NCBI GenBank assembly: GCA_031323845.1
Contig: JAVIYP010000001.1
Location: forward strand, 62,001 to 126,000
Source of the DNA: PUPG01 sp031323845
Lineage (GTDB): Bacteria > Bacteroidota > Bacteroidia > Bacteroidales > UBA7960
Reading direction: 5' to 3'
DNA: 64,000 bases
How positions within the stretch are numbered: position 1 is the first letter of the stretch; each line of letters starts with the position of its first letter. The position numbers and the translations under genes were made by a program. Of this stretch, positions 26,880 to 35,942 are shown piece by piece. Below the pieces are notes generated by a model, which was not told the origin of the DNA, did no database searches, and saw only the letters and a program-made list of their open reading frames with translations.

Positions 26880-27881
26880 CTAAAAACCCGGATGATTTAT
26901 TATCCGGCTGCCAATATTTCTTTGTGGACAATTAAAACGAAAAGCAAGACTTATTTCGTGTATCGAATGCATAACACCCGAAAAATCACCGGCCAGGTAA
27001 TCATAACTGTAACCGATACGGTAATCGTCCAGGTTCAGGCCAAAGAGAAACACCAGGGTGTTCTGTGGTCCTGCACCTCCTGTTTCTATCCAGTGACGAT
27101 ACCACACTCCGAGCATCAGCGGCATCCTGCCTGTGTAAAAACCAAAGCTGGCATGTGCATGGTAATGACCCCCCTTGGTCAGATCGCCCTGCAGCTGAAC
27201 AATAACATTGGGAGACAGATACCAGATGTTCCGGTCAAAACTTCGCTGAAAACGCCCTGAAGAGGCAGTGTAGTAACCCAGATGCATGGTATATTTCCTG
27301 TGCAATACTGAACCTCCCTCGTCGAACAGGCTTATGTCGGGTTCATGCAGGTGGTGCACCGAGAGGCCTCCATAAATGGTTTGAGAAAAAATGAGTACTC
27401 CGGCCGAAAAGTCCACTGCGCTTTTCCAGCTATGGTCAGGGGAGGGTTCAGAATCATCCGGAAAGTTGAACCTGTCCCATCGTGAGTAATGTCCGGTATA
27501 CCCGGCCTGAACTCCAAAACTCATATCGGTTGTGGCGGTGAGCCTCATATGGTATGCGTACATGACATTCAGGCTGTTGCGCATTATGTACATGTTGGCC
27601 TGATCAGAAGTAAGCTGAATGCCCACACCGCCCTGCAACGCTTCCACGTAAGTGTCGTACGAGAAATTGGCAATGTAAAAATTATCAACCGACCTTAACA
27701 ACCTTTGACTTAAAGCAACCCGGGAACATTTGGTTGAGCCTGCAAAGGCCGGGTTCAGATAAACCGGGGCCGCGTAAAACTGCGAAAAAACCGGGTCCAT
27801 AGCCTGAATCCCGTTCAAATACCCTGAACAAAACAAAAAGGCAACAAAAACCGGTATGCATGCTTGCGGGCGAAACTTCAT
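26880..27881 (-). CDS. PorP/SprF-family outer-membrane protein
   Basis: A 333-residue barrel-type protein. After a signal peptide (ending near GIQA) comes MDPVFSQFYAAPVYLNPAFAGS, the hallmark start of the PorP/SprF family, followed by many amphipathic strands and aromatic-rich turns (for example LNVMYAYHMRL, FGVQAGYTGHYSRWDRFNFPD). The family includes PorP of the T9SS ring/trans-envelope complex and SprF partners of particular secreted adhesins. The position next to gldJ and opposite porU makes a T9SS role likely, but several PorP/SprF paralogues usually exist in one genome, so I do not name it porP. It is the first gene of the set with gldJ and murF (26-base and 6-base gaps). Confidence 0.85.
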   Translation of the reverse strand: MKFRPQACIPVFVAFLFCSGYLNGIQAMDPVFSQFYAAPVYLNPAFAGSTKCSRVALSQRLLRSVDNFYIANFSYDTYVEALQGGVGIQLTSDQANMYIMRNSLNVMYAYHMRLTATTDMSFGVQAGYTGHYSRWDRFNFPDDSEPSPDHSWKSAVDFSAGVLIFSQTIYGGLSVHHLHEPDISLFDEGGSVLHRKYTMHLGYYTASSGRFQRSFDRNIWYLSPNVIVQLQGDLTKGGHYHAHASFGFYTGRMPLMLGVWYRHWIETGGAGPQNTLVFLFGLNLDDYRIGYSYDYLAGDFSGVMHSIHEISLAFRFNCPQRNIGSRIINHPGF

Positions 27882-28248
27882 CTGATGATCGTTGACATTC
27901 GTTAGTAAAGTGTAAAACGCATTTTTTTGCCAAATACATATATCTGACAGGGATTAATTGTTCCGGTTTTGATGTTGACCACCCTGATTTTTGACCATAT
28001 TTGCTAAAATATCTGCTTTTAATTACCGTTTATAAAACAATGATTCCGGCATTAAGATATTGTTAGTCGCTGGCTTAACACCACAAAGAATCTCAGTAAA
28101 GAACTGTTATTCAGCAAAAGAGTATGATTATTCGTGTGCATGTGTTGCATGCACCCGACGATAAGAATTGTTGTATGCCGTATTCATCCATTGAACCCGG
28201 CAGGGTGTAATTTGTTATCTGTATAGTGTGTTCAATTCTTTCTTTTCC
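27882..28248. other. Divergent intergenic region, porP-like / porU
   Basis: No coding frame is convincing. It contains an inverted repeat GTGCATG-N5-CATGCAC at 28136-28154 about 95 bases upstream of the porU start. A near-match to a -7 box, CATATTTG, is at 27996-28003. No perfect TAnnTTTG is seen for either gene. Confidence 0.5.
28136..28154. promoter_or_regulatory. Inverted repeat upstream of porU
   Basis: GTGCATG and CATGCAC are perfect 7-base arms separated by TGTTG. It may be a protein-binding site or a small RNA hairpin in the porU leader. Its role is unknown. Confidence 0.35.
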
Positions 28249-31200
28249 ATGAAGATAATTCAGGACAACGTGTTCATGTTTGTTTCCCTGGTGATCGTCT
28301 TGTTAATGTTTGGCGCACCTGATGTTCCGGCGCAAACTGTTTCAAAACACCATATCTCATGGCATGCGCCACAGTTTCTGCCCGTTAACGAGGATGAATA
28401 CATCGAGCTGCTCTATTTTGACAAAGCCACCTATAGTGATTCATTGCCTTCAATCCCGGTGTTCAGTGTGCGCAAAACACTGGATGTCCCTTTTTTCAAC
28501 CTTAATTTCGCTATTTCTGAGAAAGTTTATGAACAGGCTGATGAGCATGAAGATCAACTGTTGCGCGAAGCAGGTTTTGCTGACCAGGGCATCCGGATGC
28601 AAACGGCTCTGCAGAGCGTAAGAAAGCAAAGGTATGCGGTGCTCAGCTTTTATCCCTTTGTTTATGATCCTGGAAAGGACAGTTACAAAAAGCTCGTATC
28701 ATTTACCCTGACTAACGAGTATGTCTATGATGCGGCTCTGAGCTATGATCCGGTGCAAAGTTTTGCTGAGAACTCGGTTCTGGCAACAGGTAGCTGGTAC
28801 AAGTTATGTGTGGAAGAAACGGGGGTATATCGTATCGCATATGAAGACCTTGAAGCCATGGGGATAAATCCCGCAGCCTTGCAGAAGGAAAACATACGCT
28901 TATTCGGTAATGGAGGAGGGATGTTGCCCGAAGCCAACAGTGCATCGGTACATCATGATCTTGTTGAAAATGCCGTTTATGTTTCGGGTTCTTCTTCAGG
29001 CAGTTTCTCTGCCACTGACTACATCCTGTTTTATGGCGAGTCGGCCGATGCCTGGCATTTTGATCATGCATCTGGGTTATACAGGTATGAAAGGCATTTG
29101 TATGCCAATCAAAACTGTTATTTCCTTACGATTGACCAGGGACCGGGAAAACGCCTGCAATCTCAGCCAAGCCTGGATAGTCCTGCAACTCATGAAATAA
29201 ATACATTCAGGGATATGGCCGTTCACCAGCGCGATCTTCAGAACCTGATCGGGAGCGGAAGGATCTGGTTCGGTGAAGTGTTTGATGCCACGCTGAACAG
29301 GCAATTCAATTTCGACATTCCCAATATAGTGGTCGGAAAGCAAGCAACGGTTGAGGCCTATCTTGCAGCCCGTTCTTCTTTTCCAAGCAGTTTTACGCTC
29401 CGTGCCGGCAACCAGCAAAAGCATTTGCCCATACAGGCCATAAACCCCGCTGATTATAATGGTGATTTTGTGAGGGCCGTGGTGGATACCCTTCACTTTT
29501 TACCGGTATCGACATCAATGGTGCAGCTTAACCTGACCTACAACAGACCGTCATCAGGCTCCAGGGGTTGGCTGAATTACCTGGTAATAAATGTTTCACG
29601 ACACCTGTCCTTTACCGGTGCACAGATGGCCTTTCGCAATGTGGAGCATCTCGGCAGCGACCACATTCACGAATATGTGCTGACCACAGGAGCACCCCAA
29701 CCTGCCATCTGGGATGTCACCGACAAGTTTAACGTAAAGCAGCAAGAGGTCGTCGGAGGAGGTAACAGCCTTCGCTTTCGTCTACCGGGAGATCAGGTTC
29801 GCGAGTTTATTGCATTTGACGGCTCCGGCTATCTCAGCCCTGTCATTAAAGGCCCGATCGAAAACCAAAACCTGCATGCCCTGGAGGCTGCCGACCTGAT
29901 CATCGTCAGTCCCGAAGAATTCATTGCGGAAGCCCGCCGTCTGGCAGACTTCAGAACTGCGCAGGATGATCTGAGTGTTCAGGTGGTTTCCATCGAAGAG
30001 GTATATAACGAGTTTAGCTCAGGAAAGCCCGATGTGTCTGCGATCCGGAACTTCATGAAAATGTTTTACGACAGGGCGGAAACGCCCGGTGACATGCCGC
30101 GTTACCTGTTGCTTTTTGGAAATGGAACCCTGGATAACAGGGATGTGCTGGGCTATGGCGGCAATTTGATCCCCACTTACCAGAGCCTGGCCTCCTTTGC
30201 GGCCAGAACCTCCTACATGACCGATGACTATTTTGGCCTGCTGGATGATCATGAAGGTCAGGATGCCTATGGTATTCCCGATGTCGGCATAGGACGTTTG
30301 CCTGTGCGTACTGTAGAAGAAGCAGCCATCCTGGTTGACAAAATCATCAGGTACGAGCAGCGGATTCCCGGTCTTGCACCCGATGCCGGCCAGCTCGAAT
30401 ACATGGGGGTGATCCCGAACTACGCCGATTGGAGAAACGTCATTGTTTTTATAGCGGATGACGGCGATAACAACACACACTTTAATCATGCTGAAATCCT
30501 GACCAACAACATCACGGAAAATTATCCCCAGTACAATGTGCAAAAGATTTACCTGGATGCCTATCAGCAGGTTACCATGGCCGGGGGTGCGCGCTACCCG
30601 GATGTCAACAGGGCCATCAACGAAAGAGTGAACCAGGGAGCACTGCTCATCAATTACATAGGCCACGGAGGTACCCGCGGACTTGCGCACCAGCGCGTTC
30701 TTACCTTCGATGATATTGCCGCATGGAACAACAAATACAACATGCCTGTGTTCATGACTGCCACCTGCCAGTTCAGCAGTTTCGACCAGCCTGACCCTGA
30801 AGACTTGTCGGCAGGTGTCAGGATCGTGCTTAAACCTGAGGGGGGAACAGTTGCCCTATATACCACTACAAGGCTTGCCTGGTCGGGGCATAATCTTACG
30901 CTAAACAGGCATTTTATGGATGCTGTTTTTATGAAGGATGATGATGGCCACAACCTGCGTCTCGGAGATCTGATACGAGTGGCCAAGAAAAACAGCGGCA
31001 ATGCGACAACCCCCATGCAGTTGCGGAACTTCGTACTTCTCGGAGACCCTTCCATGCGTATGGCATACCCGCAATATAACGTAGTAACGGAAAGTATGCC
31101 CGATACCATCAGGGCATTCCAGGAAGTGACCGTCTCAGGGTATGTTGCCGACAGAAACGGAGTCATGCTTTCTGATTATAACGGGGTGCTTTTCCCAACG

Positions 31201-32127
31201 GTATATGACAAAAAAACCATCTATTCAACTCTAGCCAACAATCCCGATAGTCATAAGGACGAATTTGCCATGCGCGACGCCATTCTGTACAGAGGCAAAG
31301 CAAGCGTTACTGACGGTACCTTCAGCTTTTCTTTCGTGGTGCCAAAAGACATAGCCTACGACCTTGGCGAAGGCAAGATCAGCTATTACCTGGATAATGG
31401 CTACGTTGACGGTCACGGGTATTATAAAGGGTTTGCGATAGGAGGCACTGCCGATTCGTTTATGCCTGACAATCAAGGCCCTGAAATCCGGCTTTTTATG
31501 AATGACACCACTTTCGTTTCCGGTGATCATACGCACGAAAACCCCGTTCTTCTGGCGTTGCTCAGTGATGATAGCGGAATTAACCTTACTGGCAGTATCG
31601 GTCGTGACATTGTGGCCTACATGAATGGCAATGTCGCCGAACTTATCCGGCTTAACAACTATTACCAGGCCGATCTTGACACCTATAAGAGCGGGCGGAT
31701 TGTTTACCCGTTCTATCGACTTGAAGAAGGAAGATACAGGCTCGACCTCAGAGCATGGGATGTGCATAACAATCCGGCATCAGCATATATTGAATTTGTG
31801 GTAAGCAGTAAGATGCAGCTGATCCTTGAAGACCTGATGAATTATCCGAATCCCTTTTCCGGGGAAACCCGCTTTGTATTCAAACACAACCAGGCCTTTT
31901 CCGAGCTGGATGTGCGTATTGATATTTACGATCTTCAGGGGCAGCTGGTAAGTACCATCAGGGAAAGGGTTTATCCGGTCGGCTTTCAGTCAACGCCCAT
32001 TCGCTGGGACGGAACAAGCAATGACGGCAGGATGTTACGCAATGGCATCTACCTGTACCGGCTTACCATGACAGCTCCTGATGGTCAAAAAGCGCGGCAA
32101 TCAGAAAAACTGATGATTGTGCGGTAA
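28249..32127 (+). CDS. porU: Type IX secretion system sortase PorU
   Basis: A 1292-residue C25 (gingipain-type) protein. PorU removes the C-terminal signal of T9SS cargo at the cell surface and joins the cargo to a lipid or sugar anchor. The start ATG 28249 gives MKIIQDNVFMFVSLVIVLL, a signal peptide; an upstream in-frame GTG lacks support. An N-terminal propeptide-like region is followed by the peptidase domain, where the catalytic dyad is His806 in YIGHGGTRG and Cys840 in MTATCQFSSFD. The domain is preceded by LLFGNGTLDNRD. The C-terminal end LMNYPNPFSGETRFVF ... NGIYLYRLTM is a sorting-domain-like FlgD fold. The gene is followed by porV after 208 bases. The gene pair porU-porV is a conserved T9SS locus. 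Confidence 0.95.
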   Translation: MKIIQDNVFMFVSLVIVLLMFGAPDVPAQTVSKHHISWHAPQFLPVNEDEYIELLYFDKATYSDSLPSIPVFSVRKTLDVPFFNLNFAISEKVYEQADEHEDQLLREAGFADQGIRMQTALQSVRKQRYAVLSFYPFVYDPGKDSYKKLVSFTLTNEYVYDAALSYDPVQSFAENSVLATGSWYKLCVEETGVYRIAYEDLEAMGINPAALQKENIRLFGNGGGMLPEANSASVHHDLVENAVYVSGSSSGSFSATDYILFYGESADAWHFDHASGLYRYERHLYANQNCYFLTIDQGPGKRLQSQPSLDSPATHEINTFRDMAVHQRDLQNLIGSGRIWFGEVFDATLNRQFNFDIPNIVVGKQATVEAYLAARSSFPSSFTLRAGNQQKHLPIQAINPADYNGDFVRAVVDTLHFLPVSTSMVQLNLTYNRPSSGSRGWLNYLVINVSRHLSFTGAQMAFRNVEHLGSDHIHEYVLTTGAPQPAIWDVTDKFNVKQQEVVGGGNSLRFRLPGDQVREFIAFDGSGYLSPVIKGPIENQNLHALEAADLIIVSPEEFIAEARRLADFRTAQDDLSVQVVSIEEVYNEFSSGKPDVSAIRNFMKMFYDRAETPGDMPRYLLLFGNGTLDNRDVLGYGGNLIPTYQSLASFAARTSYMTDDYFGLLDDHEGQDAYGIPDVGIGRLPVRTVEEAAILVDKIIRYEQRIPGLAPDAGQLEYMGVIPNYADWRNVIVFIADDGDNNTHFNHAEILTNNITENYPQYNVQKIYLDAYQQVTMAGGARYPDVNRAINERVNQGALLINYIGHGGTRGLAHQRVLTFDDIAAWNNKYNMPVFMTATCQFSSFDQPDPEDLSAGVRIVLKPEGGTVALYTTTRLAWSGHNLTLNRHFMDAVFMKDDDGHNLRLGDLIRVAKKNSGNATTPMQLRNFVLLGDPSMRMAYPQYNVVTESMPDTIRAFQEVTVSGYVADRNGVMLSDYNGVLFPTVYDKKTIYSTLANNPDSHKDEFAMRDAILYRGKASVTDGTFSFSFVVPKDIAYDLGEGKISYYLDNGYVDGHGYYKGFAIGGTADSFMPDNQGPEIRLFMNDTTFVSGDHTHENPVLLALLSDDSGINLTGSIGRDIVAYMNGNVAELIRLNNYYQADLDTYKSGRIVYPFYRLEEGRYRLDLRAWDVHNNPASAYIEFVVSSKMQLILEDLMNYPNPFSGETRFVFKHNQAFSELDVRIDIYDLQGQLVSTIRERVYPVGFQSTPIRWDGTSNDGRMLRNGIYLYRLTMTAPDGQKARQSEKLMIVR

Positions 32128-32252
32128 TCCGAAAACTGAAGAAATAATACGTGATGCATTGTTATCGATGAACCGCAAGGCCTATGGGCTTGGTCTTAAA
32201 ATGTCGAACAGATCATTGAGTCATTTAACAATAATCGCTTTTAAAAAATCGT

Positions 32253-32260
32253 TATCTTTG
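32253..32260 (+). promoter_or_regulatory. -7 promoter box for porV
   Basis: TATCTTTG matches TAnnTTTG, 75 bases before the porV start, inside the 208-base porU-porV gap. No clear -33 box. It suggests porV-ispF can be transcribed apart from porU. Confidence 0.5.
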
Positions 32261-32335
32261 CGGTCTTTTAGGAAAAATCTCAAACCTTCAAGCTTGCATT
32301 TTGTTTTTCCATTATACAAATCAAAAAGCCGATCA

Positions 32336-33535
32336 ATGAAATCTTATTTTTCTTTGCTGCTTGTTTTTCTTTTTCTGATGCTGCAGTCTGCTGTGACTTC
32401 CGGTCAGAATGTGGATTACGGCGATGTGCTGGGACAGCGAATCAATACGATCACCACTGCGGTTCCTTTTTTGATGATTGCTCCTGATGCCAGGGCCGGA
32501 GCTCTTGGCGATGCAGGCGTGTCGTCTTCCCCTGACATCAACTCCATGCACTGGAATCCTGCAAAATATGCATTTATGGAACAGGAAATGGGCTTTGCAT
32601 TGAATTATACGCCCTGGCTTCGTTCGCTGGTGCCGGATATTAACCTTTCCTATCTTTCAGGTTTCAGAAGGCTGGATGATCTGCAGACGATTGCCTTCTC
32701 CCTTAAGTATTTCACGCTTGGTGATGTGAACTTTACCGATGAGGTGGGTACGCCCATGGGTACGGTACGCCCGAATGAGTTTGCGCTTGACCTGGCTTAT
32801 GCACGAAGGTTGGGTGATCATATCTCCGGTGCTATTGCAGCCCGTTTTATCTACAGCGACCTGACGCAAGGGCAGCTGGAAGGTTCACAGGCAGGGGTCT
32901 CACTGGCCGCAGACGTGGCCGTGTATTACCGGCGTGAGCTGAACTGGGAAGGAACGCCTACATTGTTTTCGGCCGGAGCCCACATCTCAAACATGGGCAA
33001 CAAGATTACCTACACCGACGATATCAACGCCGACTTTATTCCCATTAACCTCAGATTTGGTCCGTCCCTGACTTTCGACCTGGATAATTTTAACCAGTTG
33101 TCTGTAATGGTTGATTTCAACAAATTGCTTGTTCCTACACCCCCCATTTATGCACGGGATTCATTGGGCAATGTGATGCAGGATGATGACGGTTTTGTTA
33201 TTGCCAAAGGCAGAAACCCCAACAGATCGGTGGTGTCCGGAATGCTGGGCTCGTTTTCGGATGCCCCCGGCGGTTTCAGGGAAGAACTGAATGAGTTTAC
33301 CATTTCAGCAGGTGTTGAATACTGGTACGACCAGCAGTTTGCCATACGCGGCGGGTATTTTTATGAACACGAGTCGAAAGGAAACAGGAAGTATTTTACC
33401 GTTGGTCTTGGCTTGAAGTACAACGTTTTCGGACTTGATTTTGCCTATGTGATTCCCGTAGCACAGCGCAGTCCGCTCGAAAATGTTCTGCGTTTCTCCT
33501 TGTCGTTCGATTTTGAAGCACTCAGAGGACAATAG
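32336..33535 (+). CDS. porV: Type IX secretion system outer-membrane protein PorV
   Basis: A 399-residue beta-barrel of the FadL-like family. PorV carries cargo from the SprA translocon to the sortase PorU. The start ATG 32336 gives MKSYFSLLLVFLFLMLQSAV, a signal peptide, and a long upstream extension of the frame is not credible. The mature N-terminus has TTAVPFLMIAPDARAGALGDAGVSSSPD, the PorV family mark, then MHWNPAKYAFM. The C-terminal strands include FAIRGGYFYEHESKGNRKYFTVGLGL, ending FDLDFAYVIPV-type strands and a final FSLSFDF. It lies after porU and 4 bases before ispF, so ispF shares its mRNA. Confidence 0.94.
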   Translation: MKSYFSLLLVFLFLMLQSAVTSGQNVDYGDVLGQRINTITTAVPFLMIAPDARAGALGDAGVSSSPDINSMHWNPAKYAFMEQEMGFALNYTPWLRSLVPDINLSYLSGFRRLDDLQTIAFSLKYFTLGDVNFTDEVGTPMGTVRPNEFALDLAYARRLGDHISGAIAARFIYSDLTQGQLEGSQAGVSLAADVAVYYRRELNWEGTPTLFSAGAHISNMGNKITYTDDINADFIPINLRFGPSLTFDLDNFNQLSVMVDFNKLLVPTPPIYARDSLGNVMQDDDGFVIAKGRNPNRSVVSGMLGSFSDAPGGFREELNEFTISAGVEYWYDQQFAIRGGYFYEHESKGNRKYFTVGLGLKYNVFGLDFAYVIPVAQRSPLENVLRFSLSFDFEALRGQ

Positions 33536-33539
33536 CCGC

Positions 33540-34016
33540 ATGCGTGTCGGTTTCGGCTACGACGTGCATCCCCTTGCATCCGGTAATTCACTAACGCTGG
33601 GTGGCATCCACATTCCCCATACTCAAACCGCTGTTGGTCACTCCGATGCCGATGTGCTGATCCATGCCATTATTGATGCCCTTTTAGGTGCTGCCGGGCT
33701 GCGCGATATCGGAACGCAGTACCCTGATTCCTCCGACAGTTATAAGGACATAGACAGCAAGATACTGTTGGGCAGCACCCTGGATAAGATTCGTGAACAG
33801 GGATACACCCTTGGAAATATTGACACCACCGTTTGCCTTGAAAAGCCCGCAATAGGTTCTTATATTCCGGAAATGCAGGCTGCTTTGTGTGCTGTGATGC
33901 AGATCAGACCTGACCAGTTGTCCATTAAGGCAAAAACCGGAGAAGGCTTGGGGTTTATTGGCAGGGAAGAGGGTGTTTCTGCCTATGCTGTAGCTCTCAT
34001 TTACCAGGCTGTTTAG
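33540..34016 (+). CDS. ispF: 2-C-methyl-D-erythritol 2,4-cyclodiphosphate synthase
   Basis: A 158-residue enzyme of the non-mevalonate isoprenoid pathway, turning CDP-methylerythritol phosphate into the cyclic diphosphate. It begins MRVGFGYDVHPLASG, with the metal-binding Asp-x-His, then GHSDADVLIHAIIDALLGAAGLRDIG, and has AKTGEGLGFIGREEG near the end. Length is exactly that of the family. It starts 4 bases after porV, suggesting shared transcription. Other pathway genes are not in the window. The convergent lptB ends 16 bases downstream. Confidence 0.97.
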   Translation: MRVGFGYDVHPLASGNSLTLGGIHIPHTQTAVGHSDADVLIHAIIDALLGAAGLRDIGTQYPDSSDSYKDIDSKILLGSTLDKIREQGYTLGNIDTTVCLEKPAIGSYIPEMQAALCAVMQIRPDQLSIKAKTGEGLGFIGREEGVSAYAVALIYQAV

Positions 34017-34032
34017 GTTACGCTGCACGGAT

Positions 34033-34767
34033 TTACCTGCGCAGTTCGAAGCTTTCACCCAGGTACAGCTTTCTTACCTCCGGGTCTGAAGCCAGTTCTT
34101 CCGATGTTCCTGCTTTCAGAATGGAGCCTTCGAACAGCAGGTATGCCCTGTCTGTTATACTGAGTGTTTCATGCACATTGTGGTCGGTAATGAGGACGCC
34201 AATGTTTTTTTCCTTGAGCCGAGAAACGATGTTCTGGATATCCTCAACGGCAATGGGGTCAACTCCGGCGAAGGGCTCATCGAGCAATATGAAGCGGGGG
34301 TCAACGGCCAATGACCTGGCAATCTCAGTGCGGCGCCTCTCTCCACCCGACAGGGTAATACCCTTGCTTTTCCGAATGTACTGAAGACCAAACTCATCAA
34401 GCAAGCTTTCCAGTTTGGCCTTTTGTTCCGCCTTGCTTTTGCCGGAAAACTCGAGCACAGCCGTAATATTGTCTTCAACGCTCAGGCTGCGAAATACACT
34501 GGCTTCCTGGGCGAGGTACCCAATGCCTCTCTGCGCCCGTTTGTACATGGCTTCGCCCGTTATGTTCTCTGAATCCAGGAATATGCTGCCCCTGTTGGGT
34601 TTTATCAGTCCAACGATCATATAAAAAGTGGTGGTTTTGCCAGCACCGTTAGGGCCAAGCAAACCTACGATTTCTCCCTGGCGAACCTCAACGGATACCT
34701 TATTCACCACAGTACGCTTTTTGTAGCGTTTTACAAGGTCTTCACTGTATAATATGCTTTTTGTCAT
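34033..34767 (-). CDS. lptB: LPS export ABC transporter ATP-binding protein
   Basis: This 244-residue ATPase drives LPS transport from the inner membrane to the Lpt bridge. Motifs are: Walker A GLLGPNGAGKTTTFY, the Q-loop region YLAQEASVF, signature LSGGERRRTEIARSLA, Walker B FILLDEPFAGVDP and the switch His in ITDHNVHETL. The LAQEASVFR block is typical of LptB. I chose ATG 34767 (MTKSILYSEDLVKRYKKRTVV) because it gives the normal N-terminus; ATG 34791 or 34830 are possible but would lengthen it, the last overlapping kdsD. kdsD, which makes the KDO precursor, lies just upstream, so both serve outer-membrane LPS. The partners LptFGC are not here. Confidence 0.93.
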   Translation of the reverse strand: MTKSILYSEDLVKRYKKRTVVNKVSVEVRQGEIVGLLGPNGAGKTTTFYMIVGLIKPNRGSIFLDSENITGEAMYKRAQRGIGYLAQEASVFRSLSVEDNITAVLEFSGKSKAEQKAKLESLLDEFGLQYIRKSKGITLSGGERRRTEIARSLAVDPRFILLDEPFAGVDPIAVEDIQNIVSRLKEKNIGVLITDHNVHETLSITDRAYLLFEGSILKAGTSEELASDPEVRKLYLGESFELRR

Positions 34768-34813
34768 TAGCGGTTTCTGGTTTCTCATCATACATTCATC
34801 ACCCTGAAAGCTG

Positions 34814-35779
34814 TCAGATGATACCTTCATTCAGAATGTCATGTAGGTGTACAACACCCTTGTATTCATTGTTATCCACAACGAGCAGCTGGGTGATGTT
34901 GTGATCCCGCATCAGTTGAAGGGCATCCACGGCAAGGGTTGTTCCTGCAATGGTTTTCGGATTCAAGGTCATGATATCCCTGGCTTTCAGTGTGGCCAGG
35001 TCTTTCCCTTTTTCAAGCATCCTGCGGAGGTCTCCGTCCGTAATAATGCCTGTGAGGCGGTTATCATCCAGTACGGCCGTTACTCCCAGCCTTTTGGATG
35101 ATATTTCTATGATGAGGGTTTTTATGTCGTCTTCAGGACCTACCGAGGGTTTTGCATTTTTCGGATAGAGGTTTTCTGCTTTCAGATAGAGTTGTTTGCC
35201 GAGCGAACCTCCCGGATGATAGCGTGCGAAATCACTGGCGGTGAAACCCCTGCAGTGCAGCAGCGCCATGGCTAACGCATCGCCCATTACCAGTTGTGCT
35301 GTTGTGCTGCAGGTAGGAGCAGGGTTGGTGGTGGTAGCTTCCTGATCAACTGTGGTGTCAATTACCACATCGGATTGCCTTGCCAGGTATGAGGATGTGT
35401 TTCCAACCATGCCGATCAGGGCGGCACCCAGGCTTTTCAGCATGGGCGTCAGCACTTTGATCTCAGGAGTGTTACCGCTGTTGCTGATGCAAACCACCAC
35501 ATCTTCCTTCTGAATGATGCCCAGATCACCGTGAATGGCATCCGCTGCATGCATGAAAACAGAGGGGGTACCGGTTGAATTAAGCGTTGCCACAATTTTT
35601 GAAGCTATGGTGGCGCTCTTTCCGATACCGGTAATGACCACCCTGCCCCGGCACTCAAAGATGATCTGCACCGCCCTTGCAAAATCATCATTGATGTGCT
35701 TTTCAAGGCTTTTAATCGCAGCATACTCCTCCCTTACAGTCTGTAAAGCAATACGTTTAATTTCTTCGCCGGTTTTCAC
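34814..35779 (-). CDS. kdsD: Arabinose-5-phosphate isomerase (KpsF/GutQ family)
   Basis: A 321-residue protein with an N-terminal SIS sugar-isomerase domain (about 35-170: GRVVITGIGKSATIASKIV, VVCISNSGNTPEI) and two C-terminal CBS domains (about 205-320: TDGDLRRMLEKG and VDNNEYKGVVHLHDIL). The family converts ribulose-5-phosphate into arabinose-5-phosphate, the first step of KDO synthesis. The motif VMGDALAMALLHCRGFTASDFARYHPGGSLGK is typical. It precedes lptB, which is also for the outer membrane, and lies divergent from recQ. A -7 box sits about 60 bases upstream. Confidence 0.94.
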   Translation of the reverse strand: MKTGEEIKRIALQTVREEYAAIKSLEKHINDDFARAVQIIFECRGRVVITGIGKSATIASKIVATLNSTGTPSVFMHAADAIHGDLGIIQKEDVVVCISNSGNTPEIKVLTPMLKSLGAALIGMVGNTSSYLARQSDVVIDTTVDQEATTTNPAPTCSTTAQLVMGDALAMALLHCRGFTASDFARYHPGGSLGKQLYLKAENLYPKNAKPSVGPEDDIKTLIIEISSKRLGVTAVLDDNRLTGIITDGDLRRMLEKGKDLATLKARDIMTLNPKTIAGTTLAVDALQLMRDHNITQLLVVDNNEYKGVVHLHDILNEGII

Positions 35780-35837
35780 TTTATAATTATTAAAAAAAGT
35801 ATTGTTTGTGAATAATATTAATGCTAAATTTACATTA

Positions 35838-35845
35838 CAAACCTA
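35838..35845 (-). promoter_or_regulatory. -7 promoter box for kdsD-lptB
   Basis: The minus strand reads TAGGTTTG, a TAnnTTTG match, 58 bases before kdsD. No -33 box at the expected distance. Confidence 0.4.
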
Positions 35846-35942
35846 CATGATTTTTCTAAATTACTGGAAAAATAAGAATAAATTGTTGGCTCCGTTATTT
35901 CTATAGGAGCTTAAGAGTAGTTTTTTATTAATATTTCAGGTT

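Noticed and set aside
30019..31767. Three long antisense frames under porU
   Set aside because: They are complements of a well-supported gene and lack motifs.
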